Part shown: positions 48,142 through 57,139 of the stretch, piece by piece | Numbering within the stretch: the stretch's first letter is position 1 | How the letters are laid out: every line of letters starts with the position of its first letter | Assembly: GCA_964610575.1 (NCBI GenBank) | Contig: CAZSYX010000007.1 | Coordinates: forward strand, 12,506-76,505 | Source: JADJWR01 sp964610575 | GTDB lineage: Bacteria > Pseudomonadota > Gammaproteobacteria > Burkholderiales > Burkholderiaceae_F | Direction of reading: 5' to 3' | Length of the DNA stretch: 64,000 bases | The notes under the pieces: model-generated | The model's input: only the letters and a program-made list of their open reading frames with translations | Told to the model about the DNA's origin: nothing | The model's database searches: none | Position numbers and translations under genes: made by a program

Positions 48142-48738
48142 ATGAATCCGGACCGAAACAATCCCAGCCAATCCGCCGTTGCATCGCAGCTCAGCGATGC
48201 CGATGAATGCGCGCAGCGCCTGTCGGCTCTGCTCGATGGAGAACTCGACGCAGAAGGGTGCAAGGCGCTTGTCGAGCGCCTCCGCCATGACGAGGAGGCC
48301 TGCCGCAAGTGGGCACTGCTCAATTGCGTCGGCGACGCCATGCGCTCATCGGACGTCGCATCGTTTCACTCCGATGGTTTTGTCGCCAGGGTCTCAGTGG
48401 CACTGGCGCGGGAGCCGACCGTGCTCGCGCCCGCCGCGTTGCCGCAACGCTCCGCAGTCCGGCGCTGGCTGCTGCCCGGCGCCGGTGCTGCCGCCGCCGC
48501 GGCCGTGCTGATCGCGGTGGGGCTGCCGTCGCGGCAGGGATCGTCGCCCGAAACGACCATAGCGAAGGCGCCGGCGGCGCCGACGACAACCGTCGCCGCA
48601 GTGCCGGTGATCGACCGGTCGCCACAGCTCGAGCGGTATCTGGCGGCGCATCGGGAACTTGCCGAGCCGACCGTGATGCCGCACTCGACCCCTTACGTTC
48701 GTACCTCCGGCGCGATGCTGATGCAGGAGGGGCGTTGA
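48142..48738 (+). CDS. rseA: Sigma-E anti-sigma factor RseA (MucA)
   Basis: 198 residues. The cytoplasmic sigma-binding domain covers about 22-90 (CAQRLSALLDGELDAEGCKALVERLRHDEEACRKWALLNCVGDAMR), and one membrane helix (LLPGAGAAAAAAVLIAVGL) lies near 110-128. The periplasmic part is Ala/Pro/Thr-rich and ends with the short conserved tail. Under envelope stress, cleavage frees RpoE. The gene begins nine bases after rpoE and shares one base with rseB (TGATG). Confidence 0.9.
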   Translation: MNPDRNNPSQSAVASQLSDADECAQRLSALLDGELDAEGCKALVERLRHDEEACRKWALLNCVGDAMRSSDVASFHSDGFVARVSVALAREPTVLAPAALPQRSAVRRWLLPGAGAAAAAAVLIAVGLPSRQGSSPETTIAKAPAAPTTTVAAVPVIDRSPQLERYLAAHRELAEPTVMPHSTPYVRTSGAMLMQEGR

Positions 48739-49742
48739 TGCAGTGGCTGGTCTTGCCGGGGTGGCGCTGGCTGGCCTCGACGGTTCTGCTGCTTGCCTTG
48801 GCCTCCCTGGCGCAGGGGCAGGAGCGCGCTGGCGGCTCTGCGGGAGCCGATGCCGCCGACACGCGCAGCCCTGAGCAGTGGCTGACGATGGTGCAGCAGG
48901 CGGCGCGGCGGCTCGATTACAGCGGCACGATGGTCTACCAGCAGGGCAGCGAGGTGCGGATGTCGAGGATCGTGCACGTCTTTGACGGCAAGGTGTCGCA
49001 CGAGCGGCTGCAGCCCATGGACGGCAGGCCGCGCGAGTTCATACGCAACGCCGACGAAGTCAAGTGCCTGATCCCCGAAGCAAAGCGGGTGGTGATCGAG
49101 CGCAAGACGCGGGCCGAATCGTTTCCCGGACTGGCGGCCACGGCGGCCGCGGAGCTGTTGCAGCACTACGCGGTGAAGGTCGCCGGCCGCGAGCGGGTCG
49201 GCGGCTTCGACTGCCAGGTACTCGAGATACAGCCGCGACAGGGCGATCGCTACGGCTACCGCCTCTGGGTGGATCGCGCGACCGGCCTGCTGCTGCGCTC
49301 GCAGACGCTCAATGATCGCGGCGACGTGCTCGAACAGATGGCCTTCGCCGATGTCCGCATCGGCGGCGTCGATCGCGAGCAACTCAGGCCGTCGTGGCCG
49401 ACCGAGGGCTGGAAGGTCGACGAGGCCGCGCACCGCCCAGTCGACCTTAAGGAGCAGGGCTGGCGACTTGCCCCGCCAAGCGGGTTCAAGCCGTTGTTCG
49501 CAGTGCGCCGGCCAATGTCGTCGGGGCCGGCCTTGCAGGCGGTCTACTCGGATGGCCTGGCCTCGTTGTCGGTATTCATCGAACCGGCGTCGGCGTCGGA
49601 CGCCAGTGAAGCCCTGCCGCGGCGTGGCCCGATCAATGCCTACGCGAGGCGGGTCGGCGACGCCATGGTGACGGTCGTCGGCGAGATTCCCGCCGAAACG
49701 GCGCGTGCCGTTGCCCAGGCGGCCGAGCGCGTGGGCCGCTGA
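48738..49742 (+). CDS. rseB: Sigma-E regulatory protein RseB (MucB)
   Basis: 334 residues with a signal peptide (LASTVLLLALASLAQG). The LolA-like N-terminal domain begins SPEQWLTMVQQAARRLDYSGTMVYQQG, the family signature, and includes HERLQPMDGRPREFIRN. The C-terminal small domain includes GWRLAPPSGFKPL. RseB binds the periplasmic part of RseA and shields it from proteolysis; it detaches when it senses lipopolysaccharide or misfolded porins. Start and rseA stop overlap by one base, and mucD follows after 35 bp. Confidence 0.93.
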   Translation: MQWLVLPGWRWLASTVLLLALASLAQGQERAGGSAGADAADTRSPEQWLTMVQQAARRLDYSGTMVYQQGSEVRMSRIVHVFDGKVSHERLQPMDGRPREFIRNADEVKCLIPEAKRVVIERKTRAESFPGLAATAAAELLQHYAVKVAGRERVGGFDCQVLEIQPRQGDRYGYRLWVDRATGLLLRSQTLNDRGDVLEQMAFADVRIGGVDREQLRPSWPTEGWKVDEAAHRPVDLKEQGWRLAPPSGFKPLFAVRRPMSSGPALQAVYSDGLASLSVFIEPASASDASEALPRRGPINAYARRVGDAMVTVVGEIPAETARAVAQAAERVGR

Positions 49743-49777
49743 CTTCTCACATCTCGATCCATTTCAAAGAAAACCGC

Positions 49778-51238
49778 ATGATGAACAAGCTGATTCTTCG
49801 AGTTCTGTTGCCCCTGTTTGTCGCCATCGGAGTCGGCGCCGTGCCGGCGCAGGCGCAGGCACCCGCGGCGCAGTTGCCCGACTTCGCCGACCTCGTCGAG
49901 CGGGCCGGCCCGGCCGTCGTCAACATCCGAACCACAGCGCGCCTGGGGTCCATCCACGGCCGCAACGGCACGCCGCAGATTCCGGGTCTGGACGAGAACG
50001 ACCCGTTCTACGAGTTCTTCCGCCGCTTCTTCCCGCAGCCGCAACCGGGCCCGGGGCCGCAGCAGCGTCCCGGGCCGCGCGGTGAACGGCAGGTTCCGCG
50101 CGGGCTCGGCTCGGGCTTCATCATCTCGGCCGACGGCTACGTGATGACCAACCATCACGTGGTCGAAGGCTCCGAGCAGATCACGGTGACCCTGGCCGAC
50201 AAGCGCGAGTTCAACGCCAAGCTGATCGGCTCCGACCAGCGCTCCGACGTGGCCCTTCTGAAGATCGAGGCGTCGGGGCTGCCGGCGGTCAGGATCGGCG
50301 ACCCCAACAAGCTGCGGGTCGGTGAATGGGTGATCGCCATCGGCTCGCCGTTCGGCCTCGAGAGCACGGTGACGGCGGGCATCGTCAGCGCCAAGGCGCG
50401 CGAGACCGGTGAGTTCCTGCCGTTCATCCAGACCGACGTGGCCGTGAATCCGGGCAACTCCGGCGGCCCGCTGATCAGCATGCGCGGTGAGGTGGTCGGC
50501 ATCAACTCGCAGATCTTCACGACCTCCGGCGCCTTCGCCGGCATCTCCTTTGCGATCCCGATCGACGAGGCGATGCGCGTGCAGGAGCAGTTGCGCGCCT
50601 CCGGCCGAGTCATCCGCGGACGCATCGGCGTGACCATTGGTGCGGTCTCGCGCGAGGTGGCCGAAGCGATCGGTCTGGCCAAGCCGCAGGGCGCCCTGGT
50701 CACCAATGTCGATCCCGACGGCCCGGCGGCCAAGGCCGGAGTCGAGGCCGGCGACGTCGTGCTGCGCTTCGACGGGCGTGCCATCGACAGCCAGTCCGAC
50801 CTGCCGCGCATCGTCGGCGGCACCAAGCCCGGAGCCAAGGTGGCGATGAGCGTCTGGCGAAAGGGCAGCCAGCGCGACCTGCAGGTGACGGTGGTCGAGA
50901 TGGTGCAGGAGCAGCAGACGGCCCGCCGCGGCGAGCCGCCGCCGCGCAGCGCCGCGCCGGCAAATGCACTTGGACTGACGGTTTCGGATGTTCCGGCCGA
51001 GAAGCTGAAGGAACTGAAGATCAAGTCCGCCGTGCAGGTCGACGCCGTCGACGGTCCCGCCGCGACCGCCGGGTTGCGCACCGGCGACCTGATCCTGGCC
51101 CTGAACACGGTCGATGTCGTCAGCGCCAAGCAGTTCAATGACCAGGTCGCCAAACTGGACCGCAAGAAGAACGTGGCGCTGCTGGTGCGCCGCGGTGACA
51201 CGACGCAGTACGTGATCATCCGTCCGGCCGACCGATAG
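49778..51238 (+). CDS. mucD: Periplasmic serine protease MucD (DegP/HtrA family)
   Basis: 486 residues. Signal peptide ends near AVPAQAQ. The protease triad is His127 (VMTNHHVV), Asp157 (SDVALLKIE) and Ser228 (VNPGNSGGPL). Two PDZ domains follow (about 270-360 and 385-480), with RGRIGVTIGAVSREVAEAIGL opening the first. A Pro/Gln/Gly-rich loop (about 85-105) lies in the region of the LA loop. MucD degrades misfolded periplasmic proteins and dampens the sigma-E response, in keeping with its place last in the operon. Confidence 0.95.
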   Translation: MMNKLILRVLLPLFVAIGVGAVPAQAQAPAAQLPDFADLVERAGPAVVNIRTTARLGSIHGRNGTPQIPGLDENDPFYEFFRRFFPQPQPGPGPQQRPGPRGERQVPRGLGSGFIISADGYVMTNHHVVEGSEQITVTLADKREFNAKLIGSDQRSDVALLKIEASGLPAVRIGDPNKLRVGEWVIAIGSPFGLESTVTAGIVSAKARETGEFLPFIQTDVAVNPGNSGGPLISMRGEVVGINSQIFTTSGAFAGISFAIPIDEAMRVQEQLRASGRVIRGRIGVTIGAVSREVAEAIGLAKPQGALVTNVDPDGPAAKAGVEAGDVVLRFDGRAIDSQSDLPRIVGGTKPGAKVAMSVWRKGSQRDLQVTVVEMVQEQQTARRGEPPPRSAAPANALGLTVSDVPAEKLKELKIKSAVQVDAVDGPAATAGLRTGDLILALNTVDVVSAKQFNDQVAKLDRKKNVALLVRRGDTTQYVIIRPADR

Positions 51239-51287
51239 AGGCTGCGACATACCGCGACAGCGCTAAAATGCGCGTCGCGGCCAGTAC

Positions 51288-51318
51288 AAGGGGGTGACGC
51301 CGGCGGCGCACCCCCTTT
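51288..51318 (+). terminator. Probable terminator hairpin after the sigma-E operon
   Basis: AAGGGGGTG (51288-51296) and CACCCCCTT (51309-51317) form a perfect 9-bp stem around a 12-base GC-rich loop, followed by the short T-containing run TGCTTTG. It lies 49 bp after mucD and 88 bp before lepA; it could also be a lepA leader structure. Confidence 0.55.
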
Positions 51319-51405
51319 GCTTTGCCCGCTCCGGCCCGGAGCCGGCCAGCAGGTACCTGCGCGTGCGGTTCAGGAATCGCGCGGGGCCGCCACCTCTCGA
51401 CATCG

Positions 51406-53199
51406 ATGCAACACATTCGCAACTTTTCCATCATCGCGCACATCGACCACGGCAAGTCGACGCTGGCTGACCGGCTGATCCAGCGCTGTGGCGGTCTCGC
51501 CGATCGGGAGATGGAGGCGCAGGTGCTCGACTCGATGGCCCTGGAGCGCGAGCGCGGCATCACTATCAAGGCGCAGACCGCGGCGCTCGAATACACCGCC
51601 CCGAGCGGGCAGCGCTACAACCTGAACCTGATCGACACGCCGGGCCACGTCGACTTTTCCTACGAAGTCAGCCGCTCGCTGTCGGCGTGCGAAGGCGCGC
51701 TGTTGGTGGTCGACGCCACGCAGGGCGTCGAGGCGCAGACGGTCGCCAACTGCTATACCGCGATCGAGCTCGGCGTCGAAGTGCTGCCGATCCTGAACAA
51801 GATGGACCTGCCGTCGGCCAATTCCGACGAGGCCCGGGCAGAGATCGAGGACGTGATCGGGTTGGACGCGCATGACGCGGTGCTGGCCAGTGCGAAGACC
51901 GGCATGGGTCTGGAGGAGATCCTGGCGCGGATCATCGAGCGGGTGCCGCCACCCAAGGGCGATCCGGCCGCACCGTTGCAGGCGTTGATCATCGATTCCT
52001 GGTTCGACAACTACGTCGGCGTCGTGATGCTGGTGCGGGTGATCAACGGCACGATCAAGCCAAAGGACAAGATCCTCTTTATGGCCAGCAATGCCACGCA
52101 CCTGGTCGAGCAGGTCGGTGTGTTCACGCCCAAGTCGCGCAGCCGCGAAGTGCTGTCGGCGGGCGAGGTCGGCTTCGTCATTGCCGGAATCAAGGAACTG
52201 CGCGACGCCCACGTCGGCGACACGGTGACCCACACCGCCAGGCCGGCCGAGCGGCCGCTGCCCGGCTTCAAGGAGGTCAAGCCGCAGGTGTTCGCCGGCC
52301 TGTTCCCGGTGGAGTCCAACCAGTACGAGGCGCTGCGCGACGCGCTGACGAAGCTGCAGCTCAATGATGCGTCGCTGCACTTCGAGCCGGAGGTCTCGCA
52401 GGCGCTGGGATTCGGCTTCCGCTGCGGTTTCCTCGGTCTGCTGCACATGGACATCGTGCAGGAGCGTCTCGAGCGCGAGTACGACATGGATCTGATCACC
52501 ACCGCGCCGTCGGTGGTGTACGAAGTCCTGCTGCGCGATGGAACCGTTGTTCCGGTCGAGAACCCGTCGAAGATGCCGGATCCCGCCAAGATCGAGGAGA
52601 TCCGCGAGCCGATCGTCAGCGTGACGATCTTCGTGCCGCAGGAATACGTCGGGCAGGTCATCACCCTGTGCATCGGCAAGCGCGGCGTGCAGACCGATCT
52701 GACCTATCACAGCCGCCACGTGCACCTGACCTACGAACTGCCGCTGGCGGAGATCGTGCTCGACTTCTTCGACAAGCTGAAGTCGGTGTCGCGCGGCTAC
52801 GCCTCGATGGACTACGAGTTCAAGGAATACCGCGCGGCCGATGTCGTCAAGGTCGACATGCTGATCAACGGCGACCGCGTCGATGCGCTGAGCGTGATCG
52901 TGCATCGGGCCAATGCCATGCACCGCGGTCGCGAAGTGGCGGCGAAGATGCGCAAGCTGATTCCGCGCCAGATGTACGACGTGGCCATCCAGGCCTCGAT
53001 CGGCGCCAACATCATCGCCCGCGAAGACGTCAAGGCACTGCGCAAGAACGTGCTCGCCAAGTGCTACGGCGGCGACATCACGCGCAAGAAAAAGCTGCTC
53101 GAAAAGCAGAAGGCCGGCAAGAAGCGGATGAAGCAGGTCGGCACGGTGGAAATTCCGCAGGAGGCGTTCCTGGCCATCCTGCAGGTCGAGGACAAATGA
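51406..53199 (+). CDS. lepA: Elongation factor 4 (LepA)
   Basis: 597 residues. The GTPase domain has IIAHIDHGKSTLADRL near 9-24, RGITIKAQ (switch 1), DTPGHVDF and NKMD. LepA-specific C-terminal marks are SVTIFVPQEYVGQVITLC, YSRGYASMDYEFKEYR-type sequence and a lysine-rich end (KKKLLEKQKAGKKRMK). LepA helps ribosomes under stress by back-translocating or aiding subunit assembly. ATG 51406 gives the family start MQHIRNFSI. Confidence 0.97.
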   Translation: MQHIRNFSIIAHIDHGKSTLADRLIQRCGGLADREMEAQVLDSMALERERGITIKAQTAALEYTAPSGQRYNLNLIDTPGHVDFSYEVSRSLSACEGALLVVDATQGVEAQTVANCYTAIELGVEVLPILNKMDLPSANSDEARAEIEDVIGLDAHDAVLASAKTGMGLEEILARIIERVPPPKGDPAAPLQALIIDSWFDNYVGVVMLVRVINGTIKPKDKILFMASNATHLVEQVGVFTPKSRSREVLSAGEVGFVIAGIKELRDAHVGDTVTHTARPAERPLPGFKEVKPQVFAGLFPVESNQYEALRDALTKLQLNDASLHFEPEVSQALGFGFRCGFLGLLHMDIVQERLEREYDMDLITTAPSVVYEVLLRDGTVVPVENPSKMPDPAKIEEIREPIVSVTIFVPQEYVGQVITLCIGKRGVQTDLTYHSRHVHLTYELPLAEIVLDFFDKLKSVSRGYASMDYEFKEYRAADVVKVDMLINGDRVDALSVIVHRANAMHRGREVAAKMRKLIPRQMYDVAIQASIGANIIAREDVKALRKNVLAKCYGGDITRKKKLLEKQKAGKKRMKQVGTVEIPQEAFLAILQVEDK

Positions 53200-53201
53200 T
53201 G

Positions 53202-53270
53202 GCCCCCACGCTCACTTCGTTCGCTGCCCCCGCGAGGGGGCGCTCAGCGCCCTTCGGGCGGCCGGGCGGG
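53202..53270 (+). repeat. GC-rich hairpin-forming intergenic repeat between lepA and lepB
   Basis: This spacer carries a chain of short stems: GCCCCC/GGGGGC around GCGA (53226-53241), GCGCT/AGCGC (53240-53250) and GCCC/GGGC around TTC (53249-53259). It reads like the dispersed CCCCCACGCT...GCCCCC...GGGGGCG intergenic repeats I recall from Burkholderiales genomes. It may attenuate transcription into lepB or stabilise mRNA. Only one copy lies in this window. Confidence 0.5.
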
Positions 53271-53275
53271 CACTG

Positions 53276-54166
53276 ATGAACTTCGCGTTGATCCTGTTCG
53301 TCCTGCTCGTCATCAGCTTCGTCATGTGGCTGCTCGACGTGCTGGTGCTGAAGAAGCAGCGGCTCGCCACGGCGGAGAAGGCCCTTGCTCAGTTTGACGC
53401 ACGCAACGCCGGCAAGGTCGGCATCAACGCGCAGGCGCTGGCGGCCGACCGGGCGGCGCTGGCCGGCCGGCTGACCCAGCGGCCGTGGTACCTCGAATAC
53501 ACGGCGAGCTTCTTCCCGGTCATCCTGATCGTGTTCGTGCTGCGCTCGTTCCTCTTCGAACCGTTCCGCATCCCGTCGGGTTCGATGATCCCGACGCTGC
53601 AGATCGGCGACCTGATCCTGGTAAATAAGTACCAATACGGAATCCGACTGCCGGTGATCAACAAGAAGGTCATCGATCTCGGGTCGCCGCAGCGCGGCGA
53701 CGTGATGGTCTTCCGCTTTCCGCACAACCCCTCGCAGGACTACATCAAGCGGGTCGTTGGCCTGCCGGGCGACCGGGTCGAGTACTCTGACCGGAGGGTG
53801 GCGATCAACGGCCAGCCGGTGCCGCTGCAGTCGCTGCCCAGGTACTTCGAGGAGGACCGGGTCCAGTACTACGCGCAGTTCTCGGAGAAACTGGGTAACG
53901 TGGAGCACCGGATCATCCTCAGCGAGGGGCCGGGCGTGCCGCCGATGCGAGCCTTCGTGCACACCCATCCGCAGGCGTGCCAGTACACCGCCTCCGGCGT
54001 GGCCTGCACGGTGCCGGCAGGGCACTTCTTCGTGATGGGGGACAACCGCGACAACAGCGAAGACAGCCGTTTCTGGGGCTTCGTGCCCGACGAGAACATC
54101 GTCGGCCGGGCGTTCTTCATCTGGATGAACTTTGGCAACATCGGGCGCATTGGTGGGTTTCACTGA
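53276..54166 (+). CDS. lepB: Signal peptidase I
   Basis: 296 residues. Two membrane helices (about 3-22 and 77-93) flank a cytoplasmic loop. The catalytic Ser103 is in FRIPSGSMIPTL and Lys158 in DYIKRVVGLPGDR. The family block GDNRDNSEDSRFWGFVP lies near 254-270. It removes signal peptides on the outer face of the inner membrane. The rest of the window encodes many substrates. ATG 53276 follows the repeat, and the next gene starts 37 bp after its stop. Confidence 0.95.
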   Translation: MNFALILFVLLVISFVMWLLDVLVLKKQRLATAEKALAQFDARNAGKVGINAQALAADRAALAGRLTQRPWYLEYTASFFPVILIVFVLRSFLFEPFRIPSGSMIPTLQIGDLILVNKYQYGIRLPVINKKVIDLGSPQRGDVMVFRFPHNPSQDYIKRVVGLPGDRVEYSDRRVAINGQPVPLQSLPRYFEEDRVQYYAQFSEKLGNVEHRIILSEGPGVPPMRAFVHTHPQACQYTASGVACTVPAGHFFVMGDNRDNSEDSRFWGFVPDENIVGRAFFIWMNFGNIGRIGGFH

Positions 54167-54203
54167 GTCTTGGCGGGCCCATCGTCGGCCGCGGGAGGTA
54201 GCA

Positions 54204-54587
54204 ATGCACGGGAAATTCGGCAGCAGCAGGCGCCAGGCAGGCCTGGGCATCATTTCGCTGATCTTCGTCGGCCTGATCATCGTCGCGCTGCTGATCATCG
54301 GCGCCAAGCTGGTGCCGGCGATCACCGAGTACCTGGCGATCGAGAAGGCGGTCAAGCAGATCCGCCTCGATGCGAGCACCGTGCCGGAACTGCGCAAGGC
54401 GTTCGACCGCTATGCACAGATCGACGACATCAAGTCGGTCGCCGGCAAGGACCTGGACATCACCAAGGAGTCAGACAAGATCGTGATCTCGTATGCCTAC
54501 TCCTACCAGATCCCGATAGCCGACAACGTGCGGCTGGTGATCGACTTTTCTGGCACCACCAGCGGCCGACCGAAGGCCGGCCCGTAG
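54204..54587 (+). CDS. DUF4845 membrane protein
   Basis: 127 residues, with a pilin-like start: SRRQAGLGIISLIFVGLIIVALLIIGAKLVPAITEYL is one membrane helix following a Gly/Arg-rich tip. The remainder (AIEKAVKQI, RKAFDRYAQIDDIKSVAGKDL) is a small soluble domain. DUF4845 genes lie between lepB and rnc in many beta- and gammaproteobacteria; function is unknown. GGGAGG precedes the ATG. Confidence 0.85.
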   Translation: MHGKFGSSRRQAGLGIISLIFVGLIIVALLIIGAKLVPAITEYLAIEKAVKQIRLDASTVPELRKAFDRYAQIDDIKSVAGKDLDITKESDKIVISYAYSYQIPIADNVRLVIDFSGTTSGRPKAGP

Positions 54588-54608
54588 GCGCGACAAGGGC
54601 GCTACCGC

Positions 54609-55454
54609 GTGATCGAACTCAGCGCACTCGAGGAACGGCTCGGCTACCAGTTCGCCAACCACGAACTGCTGGAGCAGGCGGTCACGCATCGAAGCCATGG
54701 GGTGGTCCACAACGAGCGGCTCGAGTTCCTCGGCGACGCGGTGCTCAACTGCACTATTGCGCAGCTGCTGTTCCAGAAGTTCGCGCGCCTGAACGAGGGC
54801 GACCTGTCCCGGCTGCGCGCCAACCTGGTCAAACAGCAGTCGCTTGCCGAGATCGCCGAGCGGCTCGAACTGAGCCAGTTCCTGCGGCTTGGCGAGGGCG
54901 AACGCAAGAGTGGCGGCTTTCGGCGGCCTTCGATCCTGGCCGACACGCTCGAGGCAGCCATCGGCGCGGTGTTCGTCGATCGCGGTTTCGACGCGGCGCG
55001 CGAGGTGATCACGCGCCTGTTCGAGCCGGTGCTCAAGTCGGTCGACCCGAAGACACTCGGCAAGGACAGCAAGACGCTGCTGCAGGAGTTCCTGCAGGGC
55101 AAGCGCCTGCCGCTGCCCCTGTACTCCGTGGTCGAGACACGCGGTGCCGCGCACAACCAGGAGTTCGAGGTCGAGTGTTCGGTGCCGAAGTTCGACATCA
55201 GCGTGCGTGGCAGCGGGCGCAGCCGCCGCGCGGCCGAGCAGTCGGCAGCGAAGCTTGCCCTCGAGACCGCGCAGGCCACTCGGCGTGCCCGGCGCAAGGC
55301 GGCGGCGCCGGTGCCGGGCGAGGCCGCCGGCCGTGCAGGCGATGATGGTCGCGGTGGCACCGCTGCGCCGACAGGGCAGCCAGAAGCATCGGCCCACCCC
55401 GCCGACACCGCGGCCGGCGTCCCGGCCGACACGTCGACATCGCAGCCGCGCTGA
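54609..55454 (+). CDS. rnc: Ribonuclease III
   Basis: 281 residues. The RNase III signature HNERLEFLGDAVLN (residues 34-47) contains the catalytic acids; TLEAAIGAVFVDRGFDAA holds the second pair. A double-stranded RNA-binding domain covers about 155-225 (PLYSVVETRGAAHNQEFEVEC). The last 50 residues are an Ala/Gly/Pro-rich tail not found in E. coli. RNase III processes rRNA precursors and structured mRNA. GTG 54609 is the start. Confidence 0.95.
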   Translation: MIELSALEERLGYQFANHELLEQAVTHRSHGVVHNERLEFLGDAVLNCTIAQLLFQKFARLNEGDLSRLRANLVKQQSLAEIAERLELSQFLRLGEGERKSGGFRRPSILADTLEAAIGAVFVDRGFDAAREVITRLFEPVLKSVDPKTLGKDSKTLLQEFLQGKRLPLPLYSVVETRGAAHNQEFEVECSVPKFDISVRGSGRSRRAAEQSAAKLALETAQATRRARRKAAAPVPGEAAGRAGDDGRGGTAAPTGQPEASAHPADTAAGVPADTSTSQPR

Positions 55455-55456
55455 GC

Positions 55457-56380
55457 ATGGCCGCAGCGGCAGACCACGGTGCGGCGACCCCGCGCACCGG
55501 CTTCGTGGCGATCATCGGCCGGCCCAACGTCGGCAAGTCGACGCTGCTCAACGCGCTCGTCGGCGAGCATGTTTCGATCACTTCGCGCAAGCCGCAGACG
55601 ACGCGGGTACGCGTGCTGGGCGTTCTGACGCGGGGCACGCCGCCGGCGACGACGCAGTGCATCTTCATCGACACGCCGGGCTTCCAGCGCCGGCATCGGT
55701 CGATGCTGACGCGGCGGATGAACGAGGCTGTCGGCGCGGCGCTCGCCGAAGCCGATGTGATCGTGCTGCTGATCGATTCGCGCGGCATCACGAGCGAGGA
55801 CCAGGCGGTGATCGACCTGCTGCCGGCCGATCGGGGCAACGTGATCCTGGCGCTGAACAAGACCGATCTGCTGGCTGATCGCGACCAACTGCTGCCGCGC
55901 ATCGCCGAGGCGGCAGCACGCTACAAGTTTGCTGCCGTGGTGCCGGTGAGCGCCGAGAAGCAGCGGCAGCTCGACGACCTGTTGGGGGAGATCGAGCGCA
56001 GGCTGCCGCCGGGCGAACCGCTGTTCGAGGCGGACCAGTTCACCGACCGCAGTGTGCGTTTCCTCGCCGCCGAGTCGATCCGCGAGAAGGCGTTCCGCCT
56101 GCTTGGCGACGAGCTCCCGTACGGCATCGCGGTGACGATCGAGCGCTGGGAGGAGGACGAGAACCGCGCCGGGATCGTCGCCACGCTGCTGGTCGAGCGC
56201 GACGCGCACAAGGGCATCGTCATCGGCGCCGGCGGCGCCAAGCTGCGCGAGATCGGCCGCCTGGCGCGGCTCGACATCGAGAAGCTGCTGGGCAAGCCGG
56301 TGCACCTGCAGACCCACGTGCGCGTGCGCCGCGGCTGGAGCGAAGACGCACAGGCGTTGAAGAGCCTCGGCTATGAATGA
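55457..56380 (+). CDS. era: GTPase Era
   Basis: 307 residues. The G1 loop is GRPNVGKST at 21-29; TTRVRVLGVLTRG is the G2 region, IDTPGFQ is G3, NKTDLL is G4 and PVSAEK is G5. The C-terminal KH domain includes IGAGGAKLREIGRLARLDIEKLLGK. Era binds the 3' end of 16S rRNA and guides 30S assembly. It begins two bases after rnc and overlaps recO by eight bases. Confidence 0.96.
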   Translation: MAAAADHGAATPRTGFVAIIGRPNVGKSTLLNALVGEHVSITSRKPQTTRVRVLGVLTRGTPPATTQCIFIDTPGFQRRHRSMLTRRMNEAVGAALAEADVIVLLIDSRGITSEDQAVIDLLPADRGNVILALNKTDLLADRDQLLPRIAEAAARYKFAAVVPVSAEKQRQLDDLLGEIERRLPPGEPLFEADQFTDRSVRFLAAESIREKAFRLLGDELPYGIAVTIERWEEDENRAGIVATLLVERDAHKGIVIGAGGAKLREIGRLARLDIEKLLGKPVHLQTHVRVRRGWSEDAQALKSLGYE

Positions 56381-57134
56381 GGCGGCGCGCGCACCGGCCG
56401 CCGCCCCGCGACGGCGCAGTTCGGACGCGCGGGTCGAACACCAACCGGCCTTCGTGCTGCACACCTACCCATGGCGTGAGACCAGCCTGATCGTCGAGGC
56501 ACTCACGCGCGACCATGGCCGCGTCGCGCTGGTGGCGCGTGGCGCCAAGCGGGGCACGTCGCAGCTGCGCGGGCTGCTGTCGCCGTTTTCGGCGCTGGCG
56601 CTGGCCTGGAGCGGGCGCGGCGAAGTGAAGACGCTGATCCGCGCCGAGTGGACGGGCGGCCTGGTGCCGCTGCGCGGCGATGCACTGCTCGCCGGTTTCT
56701 ACCTGAACGAGCTGATCGTGCGGCTGCTGGCGCGCGCCGATGCGCATCCGGTGCTTTTCGGCGCCTATGCGCGCGCGCTGCGCGCGCTGGCCAGCGACGA
56801 GGCGCGGCTGGATCTGGCGCTGCGCGAGTTCGAGTTCGAACTGCTGCGCGAGATCGGCTACCTGCCGGCGCTCGATGTCTGCGCCGACGGCCGGGCTGTC
56901 GCTCCGCGGGCGCGCTACCGCGTCGATCCGCAGCGTGGCCTGGTGCTCGCCGAGCGCGACAGCGAGGCGGTCAGCGTATCGGGGGCAACGGCGCTGGCGA
57001 TGGCGGCGGGAGACTTCGCGCAGCCCGGCGTGGCGGCCGAGTCCCGCACGATGCTGCGGTTGATCATTCGCTACCATCTCGACGGACGGCCGCTGAACAC
57101 GCGCCGCATCCTGCAGGACCTGAAGGAACTCTGA
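56373..57134 (+). CDS. recO: DNA repair protein RecO
   Basis: 253 residues with a short N-terminal Pro/Ala/Arg tail, then the OB-fold start HQPAFVLHTYPWRETSLIVEALTRDHGRVALVARGAKR and a helical C-terminal part including YLNELIVRLLARADAHPVLFGAYARAL. No zinc-finger Cys set is visible, as in many proteobacterial RecO. It anneals single strands and loads RecA with RecR. It overlaps era by eight bases and ends five bases before the pdxJ GTG. Confidence 0.93.
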   Translation: MNEAARAPAAAPRRRSSDARVEHQPAFVLHTYPWRETSLIVEALTRDHGRVALVARGAKRGTSQLRGLLSPFSALALAWSGRGEVKTLIRAEWTGGLVPLRGDALLAGFYLNELIVRLLARADAHPVLFGAYARALRALASDEARLDLALREFEFELLREIGYLPALDVCADGRAVAPRARYRVDPQRGLVLAERDSEAVSVSGATALAMAAGDFAQPGVAAESRTMLRLIIRYHLDGRPLNTRRILQDLKEL

Positions 57135-57139
57135 GTGCC

